Below are positions 50,617 to 59,471 of a stretch of DNA of 64,000 bases, piece after piece. Below the pieces are notes generated by a model that searched no databases, had not been told where the DNA came from, and saw only the letters and a program-made list of their open reading frames with translations. Each line of letters starts with the position of its first letter. Position 1 is the first letter of the stretch. A program made the position numbers and the translations under genes. Source of the stretch: JBHIDJ01 sp046760105 (lineage in GTDB: Bacteria; Pseudomonadota; Gammaproteobacteria; Acidiferrobacterales; SPGG2); the NCBI GenBank assembly GCA_046760105.1, contig JBHIDJ010000005.1, positions 1-64,000 of the forward strand, read 5' to 3'.

Positions 50617-51396
50617 CTACAACGTCCCTGGGTAAGCGCCACCATCAATCAACAAGTTCTGACCGGTGATATAGCCGGCATGTTGTGCGCAAAGGAAAGC
50701 ACATGCCTGACCAAACTCCTCAGGTGAGCCAAAACGACCGGCAGGGTTTGCTTCGCGGCGTTCGTTCCACACGTCCTCAAAGGGCCGCCCGCTGTTTGCT
50801 GCCACGGTCTCCACGGTGCTTCGCAAGCGATCGGTATCAAAAGGTCCGGGCAGCAGATTATTAACCGTCACGTTGGACCGCACCGTCCTGCGGGCAAGAC
50901 CCGCTACAAAGCCGGTTAAGCCGGCGCGAGCGCCGTTTGACAGGCCCAATATGTCAATCGGCGCCTTGACCGCACTCGACGTAATGTTGACGATACGCCC
51001 AAATCGCTGAGTTATCATATGATCGACAGTCGCCTTGATGAGCTCGATGGCTGTTAACATATTGGCATCGATCGCCTCGATCCAGTCATCCCGCGTCCAG
51101 TCACGAAAGTCTCCCGGCGGCGGTCCGCCCGCGTTGTTGACCAGGATGTCTGGTGTGGGGCAAACCGCTAAGGCATGGCCGCGTCCCTCGGGTGATGTGA
51201 TGTCTGCTGCGACAGGCGTCACATTAACGCCGGTCTCGCTACGAATCTCTTCCGCCGTGCGGTCCAACGGAGCTGCCCTACGGGCGACGATGGTGACATC
51301 GACACCCTCGCGCGCCAACGCCATCGCGCACCCGCGTCCCAGGCCTTTACTGGCGGCGCAAACGAGTGCTTGCTTTCCCGCGATGCCTAGATCCAT
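50617..51396 (-). CDS. SDR-family oxidoreductase lacking the usual catalytic Tyr/Lys
   Basis: This 259-residue Rossmann protein binds NAD(P) through VCAASKGLGRGCAMALAREG and keeps DILVNNAGG and the catalytic-region Ser in RIVNITSSAVKAP. Where SDRs have YxxxK, this protein reads ILGLSNGARAGLTGF, so Tyr is Ser and Lys is Arg. The C-terminal LLIDGGAYPGTL is standard. A recognised subgroup of SDRs shares this SNxxR variant, so it is probably a real protein with altered chemistry. Substrate unknown. Confidence 0.82.
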   Translation of the reverse strand: MDLGIAGKQALVCAASKGLGRGCAMALAREGVDVTIVARRAAPLDRTAEEIRSETGVNVTPVAADITSPEGRGHALAVCPTPDILVNNAGGPPPGDFRDWTRDDWIEAIDANMLTAIELIKATVDHMITQRFGRIVNITSSAVKAPIDILGLSNGARAGLTGFVAGLARRTVRSNVTVNNLLPGPFDTDRLRSTVETVAANSGRPFEDVWNERREANPAGRFGSPEEFGQACAFLCAQHAGYITGQNLLIDGGAYPGTL

Positions 51397-51525
51397 TTGC
51401 TTCTCCCTATCCCGTTAAATCCATTTTTCCCCGATATTATAAGCACTTGCCGCAACGAAGGGCACAACTGTCGCCCCACTCGTAGGGGTTGACATGGGAA
51501 AGAACTGGGATTAATTTCCCAACCC

Positions 51526-52389
51526 ATGGCCGGCCCAGCTGGGCGACCGGGTCTCCATCCCGCACACGCCCACCGACAGATCCTCTCCTTCGCGGTGCGG
51601 AGAATGCTGCGACCCCTGGTGCGCATGCTGTTGCGCAGCGGCATCCCCTACGGGCTGTTTGCCGATCTTGCCAAACAGGCCTACGTCGAAATCGCAAACG
51701 AAGAGTTCGAAATTCCAGGTCGCAAGCAAACCGTCTCCCGTGTCGCCGTTATCACAGGCCTGACCCGCAAGGAGGTCACGCGTATCAAGGAACTAACAAC
51801 CGTCGATGCGGCCGAGGTCGCCGATCGCTATAACCGTGCCGCCCGCGTCATCACTGGCTGGATCCGCGATGCCCGGTTTATTAACAAGCGTGGTGATCCG
51901 ATGCCGCTACCGCTTGAAGGCAAAGAGCCAACGTTCAGCGAGCTGGTGAAGGAGTTCAGCGGCGATGTCCCGGCACGCGCCATCCTCGACGAACTTACTA
52001 ACGTCGGCGCGGTAGAGCGCATGCCGGATGGACGGATCCGTCTGCTGACGCGGGCCTATGTCCCCCGCGACAGTAAGGCCGACAAGCTCGGCATCCTCGG
52101 CACCGATGTTAAACACCTCATCGCCACGATTGACCACAACGTACACCAAGAAGGGGCCGAACCCCGCTTTCAGCGCAAAGTGGAATACGACAACCTACCG
52201 GTCGAGGCACTCAAAGAGCTACGCGCCCTGAGCGCCAAGCAGGCACAGGCGTTGTTAGAGCGGATTGATCGCTGGATGGCGGCGCACGATCGCGACACGA
52301 ATCCCAAGATCGAAGGTTCCGGTCGTAAGCGCGCTGGGATGGGTATCTATTACTTCGAGGAAGACTATGAAGAGGATGACCTGCCGTGA
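51526..52389 (+). CDS. DUF6502-family protein
   Basis: This 287-residue soluble protein matches the DUF6502 pattern: MLRPLVRMLLRSGIPYGLFA, then DLAKQAYVEIANEEFEIPGR. A winged-helix-like segment follows (TVSRVAVITGLTRKEVTRIK) and DRYNRAARVITGWI. It ends in an acidic tail (YYFEEDYEEDDLP). The helix-turn-helix look suggests DNA or regulator binding, but no function is known. The start at 51526 is retained, though an internal ATG at 51604 preceded by GGAG is possible. Its stop overlaps the next start (GTGA). Confidence 0.7.
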   Translation: MAGPAGRPGLHPAHAHRQILSFAVRRMLRPLVRMLLRSGIPYGLFADLAKQAYVEIANEEFEIPGRKQTVSRVAVITGLTRKEVTRIKELTTVDAAEVADRYNRAARVITGWIRDARFINKRGDPMPLPLEGKEPTFSELVKEFSGDVPARAILDELTNVGAVERMPDGRIRLLTRAYVPRDSKADKLGILGTDVKHLIATIDHNVHQEGAEPRFQRKVEYDNLPVEALKELRALSAKQAQALLERIDRWMAAHDRDTNPKIEGSGRKRAGMGIYYFEEDYEEDDLP

Positions 52390-53831
52390 TTGCCAAGCTT
52401 GCGCGTAGAGTAGCGCTCGTCTTCTCCGTACTTATCTGCACGTCCTGCGGCAGTGGGGAGTTACTCGCCCTACTGCTTGCCAGCGGTGGTATCGGCGGTA
52501 CCGGTATTAGCTTTGGACCGATTGCTGGCTTTGGCAGCATCTTTGTCAACGGTGTCGAGTTTCAAACCAGCGGCGCCACCGTAATCATAGATGGCAGTCC
52601 GGCTTCTGAAGGCGATCTAAAGAAGGGTATGGTGGTCACCGTCCAAGGCACGATAGACGGCGACACCGGTATTGCCACGACAATTCTCGCCGAGAGCGCT
52701 GTTAAAGGCCCTGTTGACGAAGATGTGACCGACCCCAATGCCAGTACCGTCCAAGTGCTCGGCCAAACCATCCAGGTGGATGACACGGTTGTGCTGGATG
52801 GCTCCGACGGTGAAGAAGGTAACTTCACCCGCCTGGATTCATTGCGGGAAGGGATGGTCGTTGCGGTCAGCGGGCTAGTGAAATCCAACGGCTCCATTGC
52901 TGCCACCCGCATCGAGCTACTCGAAGTGCAGCCGACTGAATTTCGGGTCGAAGGATTCATCGAGAACGTCAACACTACTCTGCAGACCTTCAACATCGGC
53001 GACCTGGCGGTGAACTATAGCGCGGCTGACCTCAGTGATTTACCTGGGGGGATCCCCGCCGATGGCTTGCTGGTTGCGGCCGAGGGGCCAAATTCTCTTA
53101 GCGCCGGCGGTGAGTTGCTCGCCACGAAGGTCGAACTGCAGGAACTCGGCGTTTTCAATGCCGAGCGAGCGGAGATCAGCGGTTTCGTTAAGAACGATGA
53201 AAACGCACCGAGCGAGTTCACCATGGGTAACCTGACGGTGCAGACCAACTCATCTACCCTCTTCGCGGGCGGTACCGCCGCTGAGATTGCGGCGGAGACA
53301 AAACTGGAGGTGGAGGGCGTGCTAGTAAATGGCGTGATGGTAGCGGACAAAGTCTCGTTCTTGGACAACATCACACTTGAGTCTGATGCCGACGTTGTGA
53401 ATGTTTTTGAAAATACGGTGACATTGGTCGGGCTGCCGGGCATCACCGTCAACGTCGATGAGCTGACAACGTTCACAAACGCCACCGGCCTCGATGACAT
53501 CAACCCCGGTGATCACCTGCAGATCCGTGGACGGCTCGATACGAACAGTAAGCTTGTTGCTACGCAGCTACGGAGGGAGTTACCGACCAGCGATGTTACT
53601 CTGCAAGGCCCGGTGGATACCGCCGCCGATCCCAACGTGGTCATCCTCGGCGTGACGGTCGACACCATCGGTTTCCTCGATGATCAATTCAAAGGTCTCG
53701 ATGATCTGCCCATTGGCCGCGCCGCATTCTTCGATCCGGCGATCGGGGTAACCCCTGGGACGCTGGTTAGGGTGTACGGGGAGTTGTTAGGCGGCGTGGT
53801 CGGTTGGGACGAGGTTGGGTTCGAGGACTGA
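52386..53831 (+). CDS. DUF5666-domain lipoprotein
   Basis: This 481-residue outer-membrane or periplasmic lipoprotein has a signal peptide ending in ICTSC. It is built from repeated OB-like beta modules of about 75 residues with GMVVTVQGTIDGDTGIA-, GMVVAVSGLVKSNGSIA- and DHLQIRGRLDTNSKLVA-type centres, the DUF5666 signature. Glycine-rich GGIGGTGISFGPIAGFGSIF follows the lipobox. Its GTG start overlaps the DUF6502 stop by four bases, so the two are translationally coupled. The partnership recurs in related genomes, as I recall, but the function is unknown. Confidence 0.8.
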   Translation: MIAKLARRVALVFSVLICTSCGSGELLALLLASGGIGGTGISFGPIAGFGSIFVNGVEFQTSGATVIIDGSPASEGDLKKGMVVTVQGTIDGDTGIATTILAESAVKGPVDEDVTDPNASTVQVLGQTIQVDDTVVLDGSDGEEGNFTRLDSLREGMVVAVSGLVKSNGSIAATRIELLEVQPTEFRVEGFIENVNTTLQTFNIGDLAVNYSAADLSDLPGGIPADGLLVAAEGPNSLSAGGELLATKVELQELGVFNAERAEISGFVKNDENAPSEFTMGNLTVQTNSSTLFAGGTAAEIAAETKLEVEGVLVNGVMVADKVSFLDNITLESDADVVNVFENTVTLVGLPGITVNVDELTTFTNATGLDDINPGDHLQIRGRLDTNSKLVATQLRRELPTSDVTLQGPVDTAADPNVVILGVTVDTIGFLDDQFKGLDDLPIGRAAFFDPAIGVTPGTLVRVYGELLGGVVGWDEVGFED

Positions 53832-53914
53832 GGCCAAAGCTGAAGAATCCTTTGTTGACGATCCGCACAGGTCATTGCTGTTTGTTGGCTGATCGCCAAG
53901 AGATTGGAGCGTAC

Positions 53915-53962
53915 ATGAAACGCCTAAAACGCCAGCAGTCCAAGCTCCAAGCGCCGGCCTGA
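53915..53962 (+). CDS. Possible 15-residue basic micropeptide
   Basis: An ATG with TTGGAG five bases upstream opens MKRLKRQQSKLQAPA. It lies 83 bases after the DUF5666 gene. Its ribosome-binding site and strong basicity are suggestive, but at this length chance is likely. Confidence 0.2.
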   Translation: MKRLKRQQSKLQAPA

Positions 53963-54026
53963 CAGCCGCACTGAAGCCATCACTACAACCCGCAGTGAGT
54001 CGAACCCCCGAAGCTGTCGCAGCCTT

Positions 54027-54854
54027 CTAGAACTCCTGCGTGTCGCCCGGTTTCATCACGATGACCGTGGCTGGGAAGCCGCCGAGCGCCTTCTTTAACT
54101 GCTCGGGTGTGCCCTTCAGCGGTGGAAATGTGCCGTAGTGCATAGGGATCACTTTTTCCGTTTTCAGGAGGTTGCGCACGGCATAGGCAGCGTGGTCTGG
54201 GTCCATAGTAAAATGCCCACCGATGGGAAGCAGCGCGACATCAGGCTGATAGTACTCGCCAATAAATTTCATATCACCAAAAACGCCCGTATCGCCGGCA
54301 TGGTAGATCTTGAGGCCGTTCTCTAATTCGATGATGTAACCGGCGGGCTCGCCCCCGGGGTGAACGGTCTTTTGCTTAGTCACGGGATCGGTATGCACCA
54401 CCTCGGAACTGTGTTCGGCGCGCACCATCGTAATCGTAATACCAGGACCCAGCGGGGTTATGGGGCCGCTTTTGTTAAAGCGGATCAGTTGCTTGTACGG
54501 TACCCATCCGAGCGTGGCAAAGGTGTGCCCCATGTCAGCATTCAAACCGACTTTAGCCCCGCTCGTCTTTGCGATTTGCGCCGTATCCCCTATATGGTCA
54601 CCGTGACCGTGCGTAACAAGAATAAGGTCCACGTGACCAAGCTTTGTCAAATCTTTAAGTTTCTCGGGCGTCTTTGGGTTCTTGGTAATGAAAGGATCCA
54701 CCAGGATAACCTTGCCGCCCGGCGTGGTGATCTTGAAGGCGGCCTGCCCAAGCCATTGCAGCTTGACCACCTCAGCGTATACCACCCCGGAGGCATACAT
54801 TAGAGAAAAAGCAACCAACGCGCTTGCCAAGACTCGGGAAATGTTTCTTCGCAT
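54027..54854 (-). CDS. Exported metallo-beta-lactamase-fold hydrolase (UPF0173-like)
   Basis: This 276-residue protein starts with a signal peptide (MRRNISRVLASALVAFSLMY; ATG 54854 after GGAGGAG). It has the full metal-binding pattern: THGHGDHIGDT (HxHxDH), the later His in TMVRAEHSSEVVHT, the Asp in IYHAGDTGVFGDMKFIG and the terminal His in VIPMHYGTFPPLKG. The layout matches UPF0173/UlaG-like enzymes, normally cytoplasmic, so the signal peptide is a variation. The substrate is unknown. Confidence 0.82.
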   Translation of the reverse strand: MRRNISRVLASALVAFSLMYASGVVYAEVVKLQWLGQAAFKITTPGGKVILVDPFITKNPKTPEKLKDLTKLGHVDLILVTHGHGDHIGDTAQIAKTSGAKVGLNADMGHTFATLGWVPYKQLIRFNKSGPITPLGPGITITMVRAEHSSEVVHTDPVTKQKTVHPGGEPAGYIIELENGLKIYHAGDTGVFGDMKFIGEYYQPDVALLPIGGHFTMDPDHAAYAVRNLLKTEKVIPMHYGTFPPLKGTPEQLKKALGGFPATVIVMKPGDTQEF

Positions 54855-55000
54855 AGCTATCTCCTCCCTCCGATAGAAATAAAAAATGACGTTCCGCCTG
54901 GCTATCATGCCATGCCCGCGGTCCATATTACACGCTAAAGCATTGGACGAGCTTGCCCATTGCGCAGCGTGCTTTCTGCAGTATGTGTTACACTGAACTG

Positions 55001-56893
55001 CTACCCGTGCAATCCCGCTTTGCGCAGGCCGTTGAGGAGCTTTTCGAGATGGGCTGGGTCCTTATAGGGAATAACCTGCTGCATCCGTCGCAACGAGAAG
55101 TCAGGAGCCAGGGTAACGAGTTGCTCCACCTCCCACTCGGCATCGTCAATACGTCCCGCGTGCGCATAACTAGCAGCTAACCACATGCGTGGGCGCTGGG
55201 CAACGGGGTTGCGCTCGAGCGCTCTCTCGAAGGCATCGATCGCCTTGTCGTATCGCCCGAGAGTGAAGTAAATCTCACCAAGGACGTACAAGTAGTCGAG
55301 AGGATAGCGCGGATTGAGGCGCATCGCTTTTTCCATCAGCGCCACACTGTCCTTCGGCGTGCCCGCGTAATGCAAGGTCAATGCGAGCAGGCCGTAGGCG
55401 TCCGCATGGTTCGCATCGAGAGCAATCGCCTTTTCCACCTCCTCAATAGCCTCTGCATGATGCTTACTGAAGAGGTGCACTTCGCCCAGGACCCAGTGAA
55501 CCTGAGGGAGTGAGTCGTCGAGAGCGACGGCCCTCTGCGCCAGCTCATGGGCTTGCTGGAGCGATCGCTCAGGCGTGTCGCTCCAGCCGTCGACAAATTC
55601 CCGTGCATAAGTGCGAGCGAGGTTAGCGTAGGCGCGCGCAAACTCCGAGTCGCGCTCAACGGCTTTTTCGTAGAAACCGCGCGCGCTCAGATTGCTTTCT
55701 CTTGTAAGGCGTGAGAATTGCTCAAGACCACGGAGGAGGTAATCGTAGGCTTCCAAGCTGTCGGTGTATTGTCGCACCAGGCTTTGGCGTTCAGTCTCCG
55801 TCAGTCTGATCTCCAGAGCCGAGACGATCTTTGCGGCCACTTCGTCCTGCAATGCAAACACGTCTGTCAGATTACCGTCGAAGCGATCGGCCCAGACGTG
55901 AAATCCGTTAGTCGAGTCGATAAGCTGCGCAGTGATACGCACCTTATCGCCCGCCTTGCGCACGCTGCCCTCGAGCACATAACGCACGCCGAGTTCGCGA
56001 CCCACATCCCGGATTTTCACGGGTATGCCTTTGTACGTGAATACCGAGTTTCGGGAGATAACAAAAAGGCCCGAAAGCTTTGACAGATCAGTAATCAGGT
56101 CTTCGGTCATCCCATCGCTGAAGTACTCCTGCTCCGGGTCTCCGCTCATGTTCTGGAAAGGCAGCACGGCGATGGAAGGCTTCGCGGGAAGCTCAAGCGA
56201 TGCCCCTTCGGACACACGCTCAATCACGTCAGGGGTAGCGCGTAAATGGAATTGCCACAACGCCGCGACGCCAACCACTATCAACAAGGTGGCCATCACG
56301 ATCAAGACCATTGGCCGCCACTGTTGCAGGCGGGATCTTAGTTTTTTGCGTGCGTCGGCCGCGTGCGCGTCTATTTGCACATGGAAGGCACGTACCGGCC
56401 GAGTAATGTTCTTTACCGACTGCTCACCGATAAACTCGTAAGCGAATGGCAGCTTGGTTCCGATGGCGTCGTAGACGGTACCGGAAACGCAGATCCCACC
56501 GGGTTGTGCGAGACTTTCAAGCCGCGCCGCTACGTTTACTCCATCGCCATAGATCTCGTTTCGGTCGACGATGACATCGCCTAGATTCACGCCAATGCGA
56601 AACTGAAGCTTGCGCTCCTCGGGTAGGTCTTCGTTTCGTGCCTTGAGGTGGCGCTGGATCTGCGCCGCGCACGTTAGCGCGTCAACGATGCTGCTAAAGT
56701 CGGCAAGTACAGCATCGCCGGCAAAGTGCAGAACCTTCCCCCTGTGGTGCTTAATGGCGGTGGTGATCGTATCGAGATAGGCACTGAGGCGGCGGTGCGT
56801 GCCCTCCTCGTCTTCACCGGTCAGCCGACTGTAGCCGGCCACATCAGCATAAAAGATCGCCGCAAGCTTGCGTTGCAGATGCTCGTTACTCAT
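55001..56893 (-). CDS. Class III adenylate/guanylate cyclase with membrane helix, TolB-like domain and TPRs
   Basis: This 630-residue protein begins with a class III cyclase domain: AAIFYADVAGYSRLTGEDEE gives the first metal Asp, VLHFAGDAVLADF the second, and GDGVNVAARLESLAQPGG the transition-state Asn and Arg. One membrane helix follows (about residues 195-215, VLIVMATLLIVVGVAALW). The periplasmic half has a TolB/FlgO-like region (SIAVLPFQNMSGDPEQEYFS) and at least five TPR units ending near the C-terminus. Such proteins are common in proteobacteria, especially rhizobia, and are rarely characterised. The start at 56893 opens directly into the conserved MSNEHLQRKLAAIFYADV. Confidence 0.85.
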   Translation of the reverse strand: MSNEHLQRKLAAIFYADVAGYSRLTGEDEEGTHRRLSAYLDTITTAIKHHRGKVLHFAGDAVLADFSSIVDALTCAAQIQRHLKARNEDLPEERKLQFRIGVNLGDVIVDRNEIYGDGVNVAARLESLAQPGGICVSGTVYDAIGTKLPFAYEFIGEQSVKNITRPVRAFHVQIDAHAADARKKLRSRLQQWRPMVLIVMATLLIVVGVAALWQFHLRATPDVIERVSEGASLELPAKPSIAVLPFQNMSGDPEQEYFSDGMTEDLITDLSKLSGLFVISRNSVFTYKGIPVKIRDVGRELGVRYVLEGSVRKAGDKVRITAQLIDSTNGFHVWADRFDGNLTDVFALQDEVAAKIVSALEIRLTETERQSLVRQYTDSLEAYDYLLRGLEQFSRLTRESNLSARGFYEKAVERDSEFARAYANLARTYAREFVDGWSDTPERSLQQAHELAQRAVALDDSLPQVHWVLGEVHLFSKHHAEAIEEVEKAIALDANHADAYGLLALTLHYAGTPKDSVALMEKAMRLNPRYPLDYLYVLGEIYFTLGRYDKAIDAFERALERNPVAQRPRMWLAASYAHAGRIDDAEWEVEQLVTLAPDFSLRRMQQVIPYKDPAHLEKLLNGLRKAGLHG

Positions 56894-57079
56894 GGGAAAT
56901 CGTCGCTGTTGGTTCGAGCGAAACGATGATGCTGATCCTACCGCGAGAGGTCTGGGTGATAAAGCGTGCAAACGAGCTACTTACACGTCAATCGGAAGAC
57001 ATCCCCGGTAAAAACTGGAGTAGCAATCAGAGTAGAAGTGAACCAGGTCGCAGCCATGACTCCAGCTACGCCGGTGATG

Positions 57080-57796
57080 CTAGCGAGGCTTGGTGGGTTT
57101 CTTGCTCCCCAACTGTTCTGTCAGTTTGGCACGCTCGCCCGTCCTTCGTGTCTGAGACGCCGCGCCGCGCTCGGGCAGAGATCGCGGTACCGACCACCCG
57201 CAACCACAGGCCGTTGCCGCCACAGAGATCGTCGCACCACATGCGGGACACGTCATTGTTTCAAGGTCCTTCGCCGCTTCAACCGCCCTATCCGCCTTGG
57301 CCGCTTGTGCAGCTCTGAACGCCGGGCCAGGTCTAGACGTCTGACCTTTAGCTTTTAGGACCTCTGCAACGATTACCGCTTGCCAGGATTGGTTAACGTT
57401 AGCGCTAGCGGTATCAGCAGGTTGGCTGACTTGCGCTGGTGCGCCGATACCTGCCCCGAGTTTGTTTTCGGCCTCCGCCACCCGGGTGCGCTGTTCAGAC
57501 AGATCGGCCTGTGCCACCTCCGCATCGAGTTGTGCCACGGCTGCTTCCACCGCTTTGCGCGCATCATCCTGATCCACATCAGCACGATGGGCGGCCGCTC
57601 TGGCCGCTTCTACCGCCTGCTCAAGCCGGGCCGTCAAATACTCTTCAATCAGTTTTTCCTCTCGAACCGAGAGCTCCAGGGCCAAGCGCGGGTCTTCCAG
57701 ATAAAGCGGGTTAAACAGGTACCCGCACCCACATTGGACGGCCCCGGCAGCGTTAGCGGCCCCACATTCGGGGCAGGTTTTTTCAAACTTGCTCAC
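57080..57796 (-). CDS. Two-zinc-ribbon coiled-coil protein (family member 2)
   Basis: This 238-residue protein is the clearest member of the family also seen at 21707 and 59472. It has an N-terminal ribbon CPECGAANAAGAVQCGCG and a C-terminal ribbon CPACGATISVAATACGCG, both with C-x2-C-x10-C-x-C. Between them come LSVREEKLIEEYLTARLEQA, an Ala/Glu-rich coiled coil, NQSWQAVIVAEVLKAKG and PGPAFRAAQAAKADRAVEAA. The last two are shared with member 3. The GTG start at 57796 has GGAGG about nine bases upstream. It lies downstream of, and on the same strand as, the sugar dehydrogenase gene and member 3. Function unknown. Confidence 0.75.
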   Translation of the reverse strand: MSKFEKTCPECGAANAAGAVQCGCGYLFNPLYLEDPRLALELSVREEKLIEEYLTARLEQAVEAARAAAHRADVDQDDARKAVEAAVAQLDAEVAQADLSEQRTRVAEAENKLGAGIGAPAQVSQPADTASANVNQSWQAVIVAEVLKAKGQTSRPGPAFRAAQAAKADRAVEAAKDLETMTCPACGATISVAATACGCGWSVPRSLPERGAASQTRRTGERAKLTEQLGSKKPTKPR

Positions 57797-58186
57797 GCTA
57801 AAATGCCTCCCACCGGTTCAGGGGTAGCTAGATGGAGAAGTCTAACGGTAGCGACAAATGCGCCTTCAGACGGAAAACTGACTTGGAGTGAAGCCGCACA
57901 CCGGCTCCGTATGGGCGATCCCTGAGGTTTAATGTCCTTCACAATACACCCCTCTACAGGCCTATTATAGACCATGAACGACGCTGACCAATGCTAGGGC
58001 GCATTAAACTGGCGTTGACGAGGAGCGAATGAGTCGGAAGCGGTGGTTACGGCGTACCCCGGTTTGGGCGCCCAGGAGCTTCTTGTGCGCTGCACCACAG
58101 GCATCGGCACGCCAGTCGAGGGTCATACAAGCCCAGGTCCTGCGGCAACCAGGAAAAAACGGGGTTGGTAAAAGACTCGGAAGAAA
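57797..58186. other. Gene-less stretch upstream of member 2
   Basis: These 390 bases carry the ribosome-binding site of the minus-strand zinc-ribbon gene at the left end. A 68-codon plus-strand frame (58029-58235) has AGGAG before its ATG but overlaps the sugar dehydrogenase gene by 49 bases and resembles nothing. No sigma-54 site was found here. Confidence 0.4.
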
Positions 58187-59347
58187 CTACGGGCTCACCA
58201 GCCGGTACACATTGCCATTGAACGATAGGATATAGAGCTCGCCGCTCGCATCCTCTCCGAACGAAGCGACGCTTCCCAGATTGCCTACAGTCCACTCACG
58301 CCTGTCGGTGGCGATGCCATTTGCATACACAAAGCTTCGTAGGAAACTGGTACAGAAGTCGGAGTAAAAATAGTGCCCCTGAAGCCCAGGGATTCGGTTT
58401 CCGCGATAGACATAACCCCCGGTGATTGAACAACCTTCACCGTGCCCGTATTCGAGCGCTGGTACAACAAGACCGCTCGTGTTGCAGGAACTACTACCAA
58501 AACAGTGTGCGCCCTCCATGATATTCCAGCCGTAATTCAGACCACCTGCGGTATTCGATGCGACGCTGACCTCTTCCCAACTACTCTGTCCCACATCCGC
58601 GATAAATATTAAATCAGCCTGACGATCGAAAGACAGGCGCCAAGGGTTTCTAAGCCCATAGGCCCAGATTTCGGCACGCGCATTCGGATTCCCCACAAAC
58701 GGATTATCAGACGGGATCGCATAGGGATTGCCCGCATCCACATCGATTCGCAGCAGGGCGCCGTGCAATGTATTCAGATCTTGACCGTTACCGAGAGGAT
58801 CACCGCCGCCGCCGCCATCGCCCATGGCTATGTACAACATGCCATCCGTGCCGAACAGAATGAGTCCGCCATTATGGTTGGAGAACGGCTGTGTTACCGA
58901 AAGAATCAGTCGGTCCGGATTTGGATTAGCAATATTAGGATTTGCACTTACGCTGTAACGCTCAACACGTGTATCCCCGTTTGTGTCGGTATAGTTGACA
59001 TAGAAATAACCGTTGGATACGTATTCAGGATGGAACGCTAGGCTGAATAACCCCCGCTCACCGCCACTCGACACCCTATTCGAGATGTCCAGAAACGGCG
59101 TCGCCAACAGCTGGCCGTTTTCGACAATACGGATGCGACCTTGTTGTTCAACGATTAACAATCGGGGATCCGAGGATGGTGCAGTGAGGTATAGCGGATC
59201 AGCGAGCCCACTTGCTACTACCTCGACCGCGAGTTCTCCCGTGAACACCGGGGGACCGTTGCCGCCAGATGAACCGCCGCCGCACGCACTCAACCCCAGA
59301 AGACACAGGATGACTAATGCCGAACGTTTAATAATGGAACTCTCCAC
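58187..59347 (-). CDS. PQQ-dependent aldose sugar dehydrogenase-like lipoprotein
   Basis: This 386-residue six-bladed propeller is of the soluble PQQ glucose/aldose dehydrogenase family. It has a lipobox (LSACGGG) after a short signal peptide, LLIVEQQGRIRIVENGQLLA in the first blade, FSNHNGGLILFGTDGMLYIA with the catalytic-region His, GDGGGGGDP, and EIWAYGLRNPWRLSFDRQA. It would oxidise sugars in the periplasm with PQQ. No PQQ synthesis genes are in the window. The GTG start has AGGAGGAGG immediately upstream. It lies between members 2 and 3 of the zinc-ribbon family on the same strand. Confidence 0.85.
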   Translation of the reverse strand: MESSIIKRSALVILCLLGLSACGGGSSGGNGPPVFTGELAVEVVASGLADPLYLTAPSSDPRLLIVEQQGRIRIVENGQLLATPFLDISNRVSSGGERGLFSLAFHPEYVSNGYFYVNYTDTNGDTRVERYSVSANPNIANPNPDRLILSVTQPFSNHNGGLILFGTDGMLYIAMGDGGGGGDPLGNGQDLNTLHGALLRIDVDAGNPYAIPSDNPFVGNPNARAEIWAYGLRNPWRLSFDRQADLIFIADVGQSSWEEVSVASNTAGGLNYGWNIMEGAHCFGSSSCNTSGLVVPALEYGHGEGCSITGGYVYRGNRIPGLQGHYFYSDFCTSFLRSFVYANGIATDRREWTVGNLGSVASFGEDASGELYILSFNGNVYRLVSP

Positions 59348-59471
59348 TCCTCCTCCTAAGGACCGGTGAACCCCATCTTATTTCGCATAAGGTTGCCGGT
59401 CCAGCAAAATAAGTCTGTTCCCTGATTGGCGCCTTGTTCGATCTGACAGCAGCACGCCGACCCAAGAACGG

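Noticed and set aside
58029..58235. 68-codon basic frame with AGGAG before its ATG
   Set aside because: It overlaps the end of the sugar dehydrogenase gene and shows no recognisable domain; kept only as a note.
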